This document shows positions 46,691-55,907 of a DNA stretch of 64,000 nt, one piece after another. Every line of letters starts with the position of its first letter. Position 1 is the first letter of the stretch. Source of the DNA: Clostridium sp. BNL1100. GTDB lineage: Bacteria > Bacillota > Clostridia > Acetivibrionales > DSM-1351. The position numbers and the translations under genes were made by a program. The notes below the pieces were generated by a model. The model ran no database searches. It saw nothing but the letters and a program-made list of their open reading frames with translations, and was not told the origin of the DNA. The DNA is taken from contig NC_016791.1 in NCBI RefSeq assembly GCF_000244875.1, positions 1,423,501 through 1,487,500 of the forward strand, written 5' to 3'.

Positions 46691-48925
46691 ATGATAAGTT
46701 CAGAAAACAATGCAAAAGGCATCCCCGGAAATCAGGGAGATATGGAAAGTATACAGAAATCAATCGCATATGTTTCAAGTCGAGAATACCTGTCGGATGA
46801 ATTAAGGCGTCTGGATTTAGTATTCAGACGATATATCCGGGATGATACAGAAGAGGGCAGTACAACATCATATGCAGGTGTGGTTTTGTCAAAAGAGGAA
46901 ATATGTGATCTTTTGGAAGAAGGAAATACATTTGGACAGGAAACCTTGATAGAGGACAAGATTAGCGAACTGGACGATCAAATTACCAAAAGGCTTGAAG
47001 CAACCAGAGCATGCGGAAGACACATTTCACTACCGTACATATCAAAATTACTCAACCTGAGTCTGTTTGAAGAAAAATGTCTTGTTGCCTGCATAGCCCC
47101 TGAGATAGATCCAAAATATGAAAAGGTATACGGGTATTTTGAAAATGATACTTCAATAAAAACTCCAAGCATTAACCTATTGATGAAGATATTTATATCA
47201 TCAGAGGATGAAAGAATTGAAGCTAGAAAAGTCTTCAGTCTACAAGCACCTTTGGTCAGGCTTTTGCTTGAAAGCGGAAATGATTTATCAGATAGCTGTA
47301 TCCCTTTGATATCACGTCATCTGAAGTTGGATGATTGGGTTGTCAATTATTTACTGGATATAAATATACTTGATTCACGGTTAATACATGTGGCTGAACT
47401 GATTCAAACACGGCAAACAGAAAACATCAGCATTAATACTGAAAACGTCAGAATGCTGCGTTTTATCGACTATTACAGGAATGGAAGGACAAGAAGAAAC
47501 CAAATACTTTACTTCTATGGCCCTGACGGAGCCGGCAAAAAAGAGTACGTACTATCAGTATGTGAGCGTCTGGGGTTACCTCTTATTGTAGCGGATTTAG
47601 AAAAGATATTAAGCTCTGATTTACCTTTTGATGAAATTCTCCGTCTATTGGGAAGGCAGATTAGAATAAGCGATGGTATTCTCTGCCTTGAAAACTTTCA
47701 GCTATTGGTTTCAGAAGAAAGAAGCCAGCAGATAAGAATCAACAGAATCCTACAAATGCTCCATGAGTTTTCTGAAACAACATTCATTCTCGGAAGAACT
47801 CAGTGGCATTTAACAAATACTGACAGCAGGTTTGCCTATGTTGCAGTGGAATACCCGTATCCTTCCGCAACAGAAAGAAAAAAATACTGGCAGGAACTTA
47901 GTAGAAAATATCAGTTGGATGCAAATTTAAACCTCAATAATTTTTCTGAAGTTTTCCGTTTTACACCGGGTCAGATTGAAAATGTTCTTAGATTAGGTGA
48001 AAACTATTCAGTATGGAATGGAGCCAGCGATGGAAGGATTGAGACAAATGACCTTACAAATGCCTGCTATACTCAATCAAACAGAAAACTTGGTGAATTA
48101 GCAAAAAAGATAGATACACTTTACACAATGGATATGCTTGTTTTGCCCGAAGATCAAATGTTGCAAATGAAAGAAATATGCAGGCAGGTAAAATACCGTT
48201 CGATCGTTTACGAAAAATGGGGATTTGAAAAGCGTCTCGCACTAGGAAAAGGATTGAATATTATGTTCTCAGGTCCCCCGGGCAGTGGGAAAACAATGGC
48301 TGCAGAGGTAATAGCAAATGAAATAGGCCTTGAAATATACAAGATTGACGTCTCAAGAGTTGTAAGCAAGTATATCGGAGAAACGGAAAAAAATCTTGGA
48401 GAAATATTTCATGAGGCCGAGACCTCAAATGTCATACTGTTTTTCGACGAAGCCGATGCTCTGTTCGGAAAACGTTCCGAAGTCAAAGATTCTCATGACC
48501 GATATGCAAATGTTGAAATAGGCTATCTGCTTCAAAGAATGGAAGAATACAAAGGAATAGTTATTCTGGCAACAAACTTGAATCAGAACATTGATGAAGC
48601 TTTCTTGAGAAGATTGCACTTCAACATAGCATTCCCATTTCCTGATAAGGAGCAACGTAAGCTTATATGGTTGAGTATATTTCCGTCCGGGGCTCCGGTA
48701 GAGGACAAGCTGGATTACGATTTTCTGGCAGAGAAATTTGTTATGGCAGGGGGAAATATCAAAAATATAGCATTAAATGCAGCTTTTTATGCTGCCCATG
48801 CAGGGTGCCCCATAGGGATAAAGCAAATAATGCAGGCGGCAAAAAGAGAATACAAAAAAATGGGTAAAACCTTTTTGAAATCAGATTTTGACCCATATTA
48901 TCAACTGATTGAGGTGGTGAAATAA
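46691..48925 (+). CDS. eCIS AAA+ ATPase (Pvc15/Afp15-like)
   Basis: A 744-residue AAA+ protein. It has an N-terminal degenerate ATPase-like half (GPDGAGKKEYVL near 276) and a full C-terminal AAA module with Walker A GPPGSGKT near 527, Walker B ILFFDEAD near 583 and sensor ATNLNQNIDEAFLRRLH. Such an ATPase is a hallmark of extracellular contractile injection systems and is thought to help load or fold cargo or assemble the particle; it is absent from ordinary phages. ATG 46691 follows AAAGG; upstream TTG/ATG codons are weaker starts. The next gene starts directly at its stop. Confidence 0.88.
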   Translation: MISSENNAKGIPGNQGDMESIQKSIAYVSSREYLSDELRRLDLVFRRYIRDDTEEGSTTSYAGVVLSKEEICDLLEEGNTFGQETLIEDKISELDDQITKRLEATRACGRHISLPYISKLLNLSLFEEKCLVACIAPEIDPKYEKVYGYFENDTSIKTPSINLLMKIFISSEDERIEARKVFSLQAPLVRLLLESGNDLSDSCIPLISRHLKLDDWVVNYLLDINILDSRLIHVAELIQTRQTENISINTENVRMLRFIDYYRNGRTRRNQILYFYGPDGAGKKEYVLSVCERLGLPLIVADLEKILSSDLPFDEILRLLGRQIRISDGILCLENFQLLVSEERSQQIRINRILQMLHEFSETTFILGRTQWHLTNTDSRFAYVAVEYPYPSATERKKYWQELSRKYQLDANLNLNNFSEVFRFTPGQIENVLRLGENYSVWNGASDGRIETNDLTNACYTQSNRKLGELAKKIDTLYTMDMLVLPEDQMLQMKEICRQVKYRSIVYEKWGFEKRLALGKGLNIMFSGPPGSGKTMAAEVIANEIGLEIYKIDVSRVVSKYIGETEKNLGEIFHEAETSNVILFFDEADALFGKRSEVKDSHDRYANVEIGYLLQRMEEYKGIVILATNLNQNIDEAFLRRLHFNIAFPFPDKEQRKLIWLSIFPSGAPVEDKLDYDFLAEKFVMAGGNIKNIALNAAFYAAHAGCPIGIKQIMQAAKREYKKMGKTFLKSDFDPYYQLIEVVK

Positions 48926-49534
48926 ATGGCTGTGGAAACCCGTACAGTAATCAGAGATGTCAGTGCAAGCCTAAAGGCTTTGATTAAAGCAAATGTTCCA
49001 GAATTAAATGATGACAGTTACATAACATTCGGTTCACCAAGCGATGTAGACTCAGCAAACATGACTCTTTCATTATGCTTGTATTACCTTACCGAAAGCC
49101 ATAGCATGAGAAACAGTGAGAGAGAACGTATACCAGGGACAAACCAGTTATTTGACCCTCCCTCCTATCTTGACCTGTATTATCTTATGACCCCATATGC
49201 AAAGGACAGGGATACAGAACTTTTGATTTTGGGAAAACTATTTCAACTGTTTCATGAACATGCTGTGCTCAGTGGAGATGATCTTAAAGGAAACCTGGTC
49301 GTATGCGGAAACGAACAAATAAGGATATCCTACAATAATTTATCACTGCAAGATATCAAACAGTTATGGGAGGTATTCCCGGGAAAACCGGCAAAATTAA
49401 GCCTGTCTTATCTGGTATCTGCGGTAAGAATGCCGGCTGAAAAGATTATTACATTCCCATTAATTACAGAGCAACCAACACCAAAATATTATGATTTAAA
49501 AACCCATACCGAATTATCTAAAAAGAATACATGA
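48926..49534 (+). CDS. DUF4255 tail terminator/cap protein (Pvc16-like)
   Basis: A 202-residue DUF4255 protein (ALIKANVPELNDDSYITFGSP, LCLYYLTESHSMRN, DLYYLMTPYA). In PVC and Afp particles the Pvc16/Afp16 protein caps the end of the sheath-tube and ends polymerisation. It has no gap to the ATPase gene (GAGGTGG precedes ATG 48926), so the two are coupled. Its length is normal for the family. Confidence 0.9.
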   Translation: MAVETRTVIRDVSASLKALIKANVPELNDDSYITFGSPSDVDSANMTLSLCLYYLTESHSMRNSERERIPGTNQLFDPPSYLDLYYLMTPYAKDRDTELLILGKLFQLFHEHAVLSGDDLKGNLVVCGNEQIRISYNNLSLQDIKQLWEVFPGKPAKLSLSYLVSAVRMPAEKIITFPLITEQPTPKYYDLKTHTELSKKNT

Positions 49535-49657
49535 TGATTCAACCAGAGATTATACAAATTAACGAATATGATTTCGCATATTTAAAAATATAGCGAGGGC
49601 ATATAGGTCTATTCAACAGAAGGACCATAAAAACAGTTATAACAAGGAGGACTTGAA

Positions 49658-51202
49658 ATGCCAAATTATTTATCACCAGGAGTTTATGTAGAAGAAGTTT
49701 CCAGCGGAGTGAAGCCGATAGAAGGCGTAGGTACAGCGGTGGGTGCTTTTATCGGAATTGCTGAGAAAGGTGTCATTGGTAAAGCTATTCTGGTTACTAA
49801 TTGGAGCCAGTATGTCAGTGAGTTTGGAGGATTTATCCCCAATGCATACCTTGCTTATGCCGTGTACAATTTCTTTGCGGAAGGAGGAACATCCTGCTAT
49901 GTTGTAAGAGCCGCATCAGAAGATGCAAAGAAGTCTTTTAGTATTGTAAAGGATGACCAGGGAGCAAACTTATTCGAAATCAGTGCCCGTTCTGAAGGAA
50001 ACTGGGGTAACAGAATTTCCTTTCAAATAAGCAGTTCAACAAACGGACAGATTAACGGCTTTAAACTTAATATCAAGTATACTGAGCAGAGTTCATTCAG
50101 CGATGAGTATGTAGGAGAAGATGTTGTAGGCGAACTTGTTGAAACATTTGACAATTTACTTATAACCAACTTTGAAGAGAAAATCAATGAGGTATCATCA
50201 TTTATCACCGTAACACCATTGGTGGATCTTAAAAAAGTTGATAACATGGACAAGGTTCCAATGTTTACAGAAGGGGATGAATTCACCGAATTGGGAAATG
50301 GCGTTGATGGAATATCATACGTAGAGTACATTGACAGTCAAAACCAAAAGTTGGGAATCAATGCATTTACACCTATAGACGAAATTAATATACTTGCAGC
50401 TCCTGACGTTGCAGATATGGAGGCTAACAGAAGCATTATTCTTGCAATGCTAAATTACTGCAAGAACAGAAAAGACTGCTTCTTCGTTATTGATCCTCCA
50501 CACGGCTTGACACCTCAGGAAGTAAAGGACTTCAAAGAGGGTGCAGGAGACTATGCAGGTAACTCATTTAACTCTTCTTATGGAGCATTGTATTATCCAT
50601 GGGTATTTATCAACGACCCGCTTACAGGCAAGAAAAAACTTATTCCACCTTCAGGTTCAGTTGTAGGTACATATGCATATGTTGATTCAGCAAGAGGAGT
50701 ACACAAAGCTCCTGCCGGAACTACCGACGGATACCTTGACACAGTAGTAGGTGTTGAAAAGATAGTAACTAAAGGTGAACAGGAACTTCTCAATCCTATA
50801 GGTATAAACGTAATCCGTTCTTTACCTGAGGGAATTTGTATCTGGGGTGCCAGAACTCTCTCATCTGATTCAGAATGGCGCTATATAAATATCAGACGTT
50901 TGATGATGTATATCGAAGAATCAGTTGACAAGGCAAGCCAATGGGTAGTTTTTGAACCAAATGAGCCAACTCTCTGGGGCAAGGTAAAGAGGAACATATC
51001 AGCTTTCCTGACAAGAGTGTGGCGAGACGGAGCACTCTATGGTTCCACCCAGGAAGAAGCCTTCTTCGTTAAAGTAGACGAGGAAAACAATCCTCCGGCA
51101 TCAAGAGATGCAGGTCAATTGGTAATAGAAGTCGGTGTAGCTCCTGTTAAACCGGCAGAATTTGTAATAATTAAAGTCAGCCAAAAGACGCTGTCAAAAT
51201 AA
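49658..51202 (+). CDS. Contractile sheath protein
   Basis: A 514-residue phage tail sheath homologue that forms the contracting outer cylinder. The N-terminus PNYLSPGVYVEEVSSGVKPIEGVGTAVGAFIGIA is a classic sheath start; the C-terminal domain (GICIWGARTLSSDSEWRYINIRRLMMYIEESVDKASQWVVFEPNEPTLWGKVKRNISAFL) is the conserved interlocking part. Only one sheath gene is seen, compared with three in PVC. An AAGGAGG site precedes ATG 49658, as expected for an abundant protein. A 123-base gap upstream may carry a promoter; I cannot identify it. Confidence 0.95.
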   Translation: MPNYLSPGVYVEEVSSGVKPIEGVGTAVGAFIGIAEKGVIGKAILVTNWSQYVSEFGGFIPNAYLAYAVYNFFAEGGTSCYVVRAASEDAKKSFSIVKDDQGANLFEISARSEGNWGNRISFQISSSTNGQINGFKLNIKYTEQSSFSDEYVGEDVVGELVETFDNLLITNFEEKINEVSSFITVTPLVDLKKVDNMDKVPMFTEGDEFTELGNGVDGISYVEYIDSQNQKLGINAFTPIDEINILAAPDVADMEANRSIILAMLNYCKNRKDCFFVIDPPHGLTPQEVKDFKEGAGDYAGNSFNSSYGALYYPWVFINDPLTGKKKLIPPSGSVVGTYAYVDSARGVHKAPAGTTDGYLDTVVGVEKIVTKGEQELLNPIGINVIRSLPEGICIWGARTLSSDSEWRYINIRRLMMYIEESVDKASQWVVFEPNEPTLWGKVKRNISAFLTRVWRDGALYGSTQEEAFFVKVDEENNPPASRDAGQLVIEVGVAPVKPAEFVIIKVSQKTLSK

Positions 51203-51224
51203 CATCCAGAGAGGAGATTAACCA

Positions 51225-51668
51225 ATGGCAACAGGAAAGAGAAATGATCCATACAGAAATTTTAGATTCAGAGTAGTAATTGACGGTATTCAGATAGCAG
51301 CGTTTTCTGATGCAACAATTCCTGATATATCTACAGAAGCAGTAGAATACAGAGAGGGAACAGATGCACCTCATTCAAGAAAACTTTCAGGTCTTACAAA
51401 GTTCGGTAATGTAACCTTAAAGAGAGGTCTTACAGATACTATGGACCTGTACAACTGGCGTAAAGCAGTTGTACAAAAAGGTGCACTTAACAACAGAAGA
51501 AGCTTATCAATAATATTGGTAGATGAAGAAGGCAATGACAAAGCTCAATGGGATATCATTGAAGCATGGCCAATTAAATATGATGTTAGTGCATTAAGTG
51601 CAAAGGGAAATGAAGTTAGTATTGAAAACATTGAACTGGCACATGAAGGCGTATCAAGAGTTAAGTAA
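51225..51668 (+). CDS. Inner tube protein 1 (Pvc1/gp19-like)
   Basis: A 147-residue tube-forming protein of the gp19/Hcp-like fold (GKRNDPYRNFRFRVVIDGIQIAAFSDATIPDIS; VTLKRGLTDTMDLYNWRKAV; DIIEAWPIKYDVSALSAKG). It forms the rigid tube that is driven out by sheath contraction and through which cargo may be carried. It follows the sheath gene by 22 bases with GAGGAG upstream. A 205-base gap with a large stem-loop follows. Confidence 0.92.
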   Translation: MATGKRNDPYRNFRFRVVIDGIQIAAFSDATIPDISTEAVEYREGTDAPHSRKLSGLTKFGNVTLKRGLTDTMDLYNWRKAVVQKGALNNRRSLSIILVDEEGNDKAQWDIIEAWPIKYDVSALSAKGNEVSIENIELAHEGVSRVK

Positions 51669-51791
51669 GCTTAATCATTAGTCGGATTATTATTGAATTG
51701 ATAACATACTGCAAAATTAAATATTAGTATAAACGGTCAAATTTCAATAACTATCCTTTTATTGTGTATTTTGAGGAACAAAATGATGGTG

Positions 51792-51833
51792 AAGGTCGCT
51801 TCAACCCGGTTTTCAGGGTTGAAGCCGTACCTT
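51792..51833 (+). other. Stem-loop between tube and tail-assembly genes
   Basis: AAGGT, one unpaired base, then GCTTCAACCC (to 51807) pairs with GGGTTGAAGC (51816-51825), a short bulge, and ACCTT (51829-51833). It has no T-run. It divides the highly expressed sheath/tube genes from low-copy downstream ones and could slow RNA decay or cause partial termination. Confidence 0.6.
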
Positions 51834-51873
51834 ACATCAGTTAAAGGTAATAATCAAAAGAGAGGAATGTAGA

Positions 51874-52242
51874 ATGGATATTTTACAAACAGAATTTAAT
51901 TTTACACTGCCCAAAGGTTACGTTGACGATACAGGAACGGTACATAAGCAGGGAAACATGAGACTTGCTACTGCCGCAGATGAAATAATGCCCCTTCGTG
52001 ATGCCCGTGTACAGCAGAACCCGGCCTATTTATCAGTAATTCTGCTTTCACGTGTAGTAACAAATTTAGGTACGCTTAAAATGATAACTCCCAGAGTTAT
52101 AGAGGAGTTGTATACTTCCGACTTTTCCTATTTGCAGGAATTATACAACAGAATCAACCAGAATGGCTCTAATACTATAAAAACTAAATGTCCCAAATGT
52201 GATCACGCTTTTGAGGTTGAGGCTGAGATTCTGGGGGAATAA
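51874..52242 (+). CDS. Tail assembly protein (gp41-like, half zinc-ribbon)
   Basis: A 122-residue protein (LQTEFNFTLPKGYVDDTGTVHKQGNMRLATAADEIMPLRD...NPAYLSVILLSRVVTNLG) of the tail-assembly group found in eCIS and related phages between tube genes. The C-terminus has one CPKCDHAFEVE half zinc-ribbon. AGAGGAATG precedes ATG 51874. Its stop TAA lies directly before the DUF6760 frame, which is in the -1 frame; GGGGG at 52233-52237 precedes the stop. By position it resembles phage tail-assembly chaperones. Confidence 0.85.
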   Translation: MDILQTEFNFTLPKGYVDDTGTVHKQGNMRLATAADEIMPLRDARVQQNPAYLSVILLSRVVTNLGTLKMITPRVIEELYTSDFSYLQELYNRINQNGSNTIKTKCPKCDHAFEVEAEILGE

Positions 52243-52424
52243 CCGGCTACCCTCTCGACCGCCTCTACGAGGAGGTAGCCTTTTTGTCCTACTACCTGCA
52301 CTGGGATTACAAAACTGTGCTGGGTTTGGAGCATTTTGAGAGAGAACGCTGGTGCAGGGAAGTTAGTGAAATAAACAAGAAGCTCAACGGAGATGAGGGC
52401 AAGAAAGATTTCTTTGAGGTTTAG
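52239..52424 (+). CDS. DUF6760-like frame without a normal start
   Basis: 61 codons reading TGYPLDRLYEEVAF then LSYYLHWDYKTVLGLEHFERERWCREVSEIN match the small DUF6760 group found in eCIS clusters. No ATG, GTG or TTG lies upstream in frame after a TGA at 52224; the codon where a start is expected is ATA (52239), overlapping the previous stop. So it is made by -1 frameshifting at GGGGG (52233-52237), or from an ATA start, or from TTG 52284 without its conserved N-terminus. A hairpin (52245-52280) starts five bases after the slip site. Confidence 0.75.
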   Translation: MTGYPLDRLYEEVAFLSYYLHWDYKTVLGLEHFERERWCREVSEINKKLNGDEGKKDFFEV

Positions 52425-52433
52425 GAGGATACC

Positions 52434-52907
52434 ATGGCAAATATAGTAAATTTGGTAGAAAGAAGAAACTGGGTTCCCGGATACAGAAAAGATCCATACC
52501 TTACATTTAACTTTGTAGTAGAGATAGATGGTATTGCAGTTGCAGGATTTACTGATGTTTCAGGGTTGAGTATTGAAACTCAGGTGGAGCGTAAAACCTT
52601 CGGAGGAGAAAACCACAAAGAGTACACATTCTTAACTCAGACTAAATACAGTGATATAACTTTGAAACACGGAATTACGAATGACGACTATTTATGGAAC
52701 TGGTATCGGAGAGTAATTAATGGCAGGATAACCAGAAAAAACGGTTCAATTTGCTTGCTGGACCATTCGGGTAATCCGAAATTGTGGTGGGACTTTCTGG
52801 AGGCATGTCCTATTAAGTGGGAGGGTCCGGCATTTAGTGCCACAAGCAGTTCTATAGCTGCAGAAACACTGGTATTGACTCATAATGGAATAAACATGCA
52901 TAAATAG
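52434..52907 (+). CDS. Inner tube protein 2 (Pvc5-like)
   Basis: A second tube-fold protein, 157 residues (KDPYLTFNFVVEIDGIAVAGFTDVSGLSIETQVERKTFGG; TLKHGITNDDYLWNWYRRVING; DFLEACPIKWEGPAFSATSS). In PVC a minor tube paralogue joins the main tube to the baseplate hub, which suits this position. It follows DUF6760 by nine bases (TAGGAGG overlaps the stop), so it is co-translated. Confidence 0.9.
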   Translation: MANIVNLVERRNWVPGYRKDPYLTFNFVVEIDGIAVAGFTDVSGLSIETQVERKTFGGENHKEYTFLTQTKYSDITLKHGITNDDYLWNWYRRVINGRITRKNGSICLLDHSGNPKLWWDFLEACPIKWEGPAFSATSSSIAAETLVLTHNGINMHK

Positions 52908-52933
52908 AAAATACAGGGTTGGGACGTAAGTAT

Positions 52934-54235
52934 ATGATTAAAACAAATAAGTTAAACAAATTTAATACGTCCTTTGCACAAAATATACTGAGCAAATACG
53001 GTATCGGAAGGTGGAAAGGTCAATTTACCAGACTGATTTTCAGAAACAGCTCCGATATGGTTTTAGAATCCGGTGAAGGAAAAGAGCCCTTTAATTATAC
53101 TGAAATAAAAAGGTACAACACTTTACTAAAAGTTTATAAATATATAAACAATAATTCAACAAAAATAACACTACCAGGCACAACACGGACTGTCAGTTTT
53201 AAACCTTCATATAATAAATACGACAATATCATAAGTATTACAGCGCCAACGGAAATTAAGCTATATTCTAAAACCGAACCGACAAAACTCATTCAGAAAG
53301 TTCTATTGAATACCAATAATCAGGAACAAAAATACTTTTTTCATAGGCTCACTGAAAAAACAGGATCAGAACCATTAGACGATTTTACAGATGTAAAAAC
53401 AGGAACTGCCAGCTATAACAAATATTTTTACCATATTACAGATATTCAAAACAAAGAAAACGTTATCAATAATAAAACAACCGATACAAAGCTGATTGAT
53501 ACTGAAAGGGTAGTTATAAAAGAACCACGTGAGAATACAACAAATCAAAATATTCTTGAGAAAGAAATAATATATAAGAAGGATTACGAGAAACAAACAG
53601 TAGTACAGGAAGTGGATCAAAAGCCAGTAGTATCCGGCAACAAATATGTCGGGCAGAATAAACTAAACACATTGATTTACAATCTGTTTCCGGCAACAAA
53701 ATCTTTGACAGACAGGTTCTCTGGAACCATTGAAGACAGAACTATAAGCCAAACTACTATAATAAATAAGCTTATCACAAAGGAAAAGTACCAACATCCG
53801 GAACCAGGGGAATTGAATTCAGAGAGGTTTAATGTAAAGAATGATATTCCCACACAGAATATAATTCACAGTACACAAAAACAACAAATCAATCGTAATA
53901 TCCTTCGTGAGCATGAAATAATAGAAACAGACTTAGATGAGTACGAGAAATTTGTTCATTTTTTACCTCAAAAGAATGATAAAATTACTGATTTGGTTTT
54001 TTACAGGCCTCAGTTAAAGGAGAAAGATAAAAAAGAACAGGAAATAAAAGAAATTTTGCCAATGGATGTTATGCATGCAGAAAAAAATGTTTACGCTAAA
54101 GCAACCTCCCCGTCAAAGCCGGATAAAAAACTGCAAACCATAGGAAATGAGGAAGTAAAAGTACTTGCAGACAAAGTTTTTCAAATACTTGAGAAGAGGT
54201 TGACAATACAAAAAGATAGGAGGGGTCTTAGGTAA
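52934..54235 (+). CDS. Uncharacterised hydrophilic eCIS protein
   Basis: A 433-residue protein, rich in Lys, Asn, Thr and Gln, mostly disordered by appearance, with a short N-terminal basic part (IKTNKLNKFNTSFAQNILSKYGIGRWKGQF). No domain is recognised. It lies between the second tube and the LysM protein; its stop overlaps the next ATG by one base (TAATG). PVC has only the tiny pvc6 here. It may be a scaffold, a cargo, or a ruler for the tube; none of this is shown by sequence. ATG 52934 is preferred to TTG 52919. Confidence 0.75.
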   Translation: MIKTNKLNKFNTSFAQNILSKYGIGRWKGQFTRLIFRNSSDMVLESGEGKEPFNYTEIKRYNTLLKVYKYINNNSTKITLPGTTRTVSFKPSYNKYDNIISITAPTEIKLYSKTEPTKLIQKVLLNTNNQEQKYFFHRLTEKTGSEPLDDFTDVKTGTASYNKYFYHITDIQNKENVINNKTTDTKLIDTERVVIKEPRENTTNQNILEKEIIYKKDYEKQTVVQEVDQKPVVSGNKYVGQNKLNTLIYNLFPATKSLTDRFSGTIEDRTISQTTIINKLITKEKYQHPEPGELNSERFNVKNDIPTQNIIHSTQKQQINRNILREHEIIETDLDEYEKFVHFLPQKNDKITDLVFYRPQLKEKDKKEQEIKEILPMDVMHAEKNVYAKATSPSKPDKKLQTIGNEEVKVLADKVFQILEKRLTIQKDRRGLR

Positions 54236-54849
54236 TGGCAGAAAAAGCACAAATAATCCCGCTGGATTTACCCGGCGCCGAACCAATATCAGTAATGTTT
54301 AACCCAAACGAATACACCGTATCCTTCGAAGGAAAATACACGGGAGAAAATGATAAAAAGCAGTTTCAGATAGCAGAAACACCTGAATTTAAAATCTCAT
54401 TGTTTTATGACACCTATGAAAAGCGAAGAGACGTAAGGCGTGAAACAATGAAAATAACAGATCTCCTTGACCCGAAAGTAGCCGGAAAAAGTACAAAAAA
54501 GCCACCAACATGTTTGTTTGTTTGGGGCGGTTACTCATATCGAGGGGTTATCAGCAAGATAGAACAAAAATATACAATGTTTCTGGAAAACGGAACTCCT
54601 GTAAGGTCATTGCTGGATATAACACTCATATCAGACGAACCCCAAAAGAAGGTTGAACTTGCTCAGGGCAAGGAAGCCTGCAGAAAGCTGTGGATAGTCA
54701 AGAGCGGAGACAGACTGGATATAATCGCGAATGAAGCACTCAAAGATCCTTTAAAGTGGCGTACAATTGCTGCTGCAAACGGAATAGTCAATCCAATCGG
54801 TTTCCCAGGAAAAAATGATTTCGGAAGGACTCTGGTTATACCGGATTAA
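54235..54849 (+). CDS. LysM tube-associated protein (Pvc7-like)
   Basis: A 204-residue protein with the contractile-injection tube-associated N-terminal fold (IPLDLPGAEPISVMFNPNEYTVSFEGKYTG; DVRRETMKITDLL) and a C-terminal LysM domain (LWIVKSGDRLDIIANEALKDPLKWRTIAAANGIVNP). In phages and PVC this protein (gp53/Pvc7 type) glues the hub to the tube. ATG 54235 overlaps the preceding stop. It is normal in length. Confidence 0.92.
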   Translation: MAEKAQIIPLDLPGAEPISVMFNPNEYTVSFEGKYTGENDKKQFQIAETPEFKISLFYDTYEKRRDVRRETMKITDLLDPKVAGKSTKKPPTCLFVWGGYSYRGVISKIEQKYTMFLENGTPVRSLLDITLISDEPQKKVELAQGKEACRKLWIVKSGDRLDIIANEALKDPLKWRTIAAANGIVNPIGFPGKNDFGRTLVIPD

Positions 54850-54860
54850 GAGGTGGAACT

Positions 54861-55907
54861 ATGGGTACTACAAAAGTTGCAAATTATAAAATTAAGCTCA
54901 ATGGATCGGATTTAGCTGCTGACTTATTTAACGCTATAGAAACTGTGACAATTGAGGATGAAATAAACCTGCCGGCTCTGTTCAGAATACAAATGAATAT
55001 GGTGGACAGTGGTAACGGTAAATGGCGGGGGATTGATTTAAAAACCTTCAAACCCGGAGATAAGTTATCAATTTTGATGGGACTTGACAAGCCTGAATTA
55101 ATGATAAGTGGAGAAATAACCTCTTTGGAACTGTTAGTTGCCGATCACAGCTTGGTTGAAATAAGAGGCTACGACATGCTTCACAGGTTACGTATGGGAA
55201 CAAGAAACAAGGTTTTTACCAAGAAAAAGGACAGTGATATAGCCAGTGAAATTGCTCGGGAACATGGACTCACTCCTCAGGTAGACGATACAAAAACTAT
55301 TTATCCGTATGTTTTTCAGAACAATATCAGCAATTATGATTTCCTGATGAAAAGAGCTGCATATCTGGATTATGAGCTTTATGCCGAGGACAAAAAATTA
55401 TACTTTGTTAAGTCCCGGGCTCCTAAAGCCCCTGAACTTCCTGATTTTAATTACAAAAGGGATTATGAGGAACTGAATCTTGAACTCAGAGCATTAACAA
55501 AGGGAAGTGAAGTCAAAGTAAGAGGTTGGAACGTTAAGGAAAAGAAAGAAATAGAAGCCCTGGCGAAAAAAGGGGACGAAACGACAAAAATGGGTGGAAA
55601 AGAATCGGGCTATGAAATTACTGAAAAAAGTATTGAAAAAGCTCCGGTGTCCTTCTGGGTAGAAAACCTCATTGATGTCAGTGAAGGTAAAGCGGCAGCT
55701 GCGGCAGCGTATAACAGCCTTCTTCGAGAATTTATAACCGGCGAGGGAAAATGCTATGGTAATCCTCTGGTCAGGGCCGGGAAATCCGTAAAAATTTTGG
55801 GGATAGATGAGCGCTTCACAGGAGTCTACTATATTATTTCAACTATCCATAACATAGATAAACAGGGCTATATGACTAAATTTAAGGTAAAGAGGACCGG
55901 AATATGA
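54861..55907 (+). CDS. Baseplate hub protein, gpD/VgrG N-terminal-like
   Basis: A 348-residue late control D-type hub (KIKLNGSDLAADLFNAIETVTIEDEINLPALFRIQMNMVD; MLHRLRMGTRNKVFTKKKDSDIASEIAREHGL). It equals the N-terminal part of VgrG or Pvc8 (gp27-like ring) and is followed by a separate spike gene, so the VgrG function is divided into two polypeptides. The stop overlaps the spike start by four bases (ATGA). GAGGTGG precedes ATG 54861. Confidence 0.9.
   Translation: MGTTKVANYKIKLNGSDLAADLFNAIETVTIEDEINLPALFRIQMNMVDSGNGKWRGIDLKTFKPGDKLSILMGLDKPELMISGEITSLELLVADHSLVEIRGYDMLHRLRMGTRNKVFTKKKDSDIASEIAREHGLTPQVDDTKTIYPYVFQNNISNYDFLMKRAAYLDYELYAEDKKLYFVKSRAPKAPELPDFNYKRDYEELNLELRALTKGSEVKVRGWNVKEKKEIEALAKKGDETTKMGGKESGYEITEKSIEKAPVSFWVENLIDVSEGKAAAAAAYNSLLREFITGEGKCYGNPLVRAGKSVKILGIDERFTGVYYIISTIHNIDKQGYMTKFKVKRTGI

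Noticed and set aside
52245-52285. Hairpin plus TTTTT as a simple intrinsic terminator
   Set aside because: It fits a terminator shape, but the conserved DUF6760 coding frame runs straight through it and downstream operon genes have no other visible promoter; partial termination remains possible.
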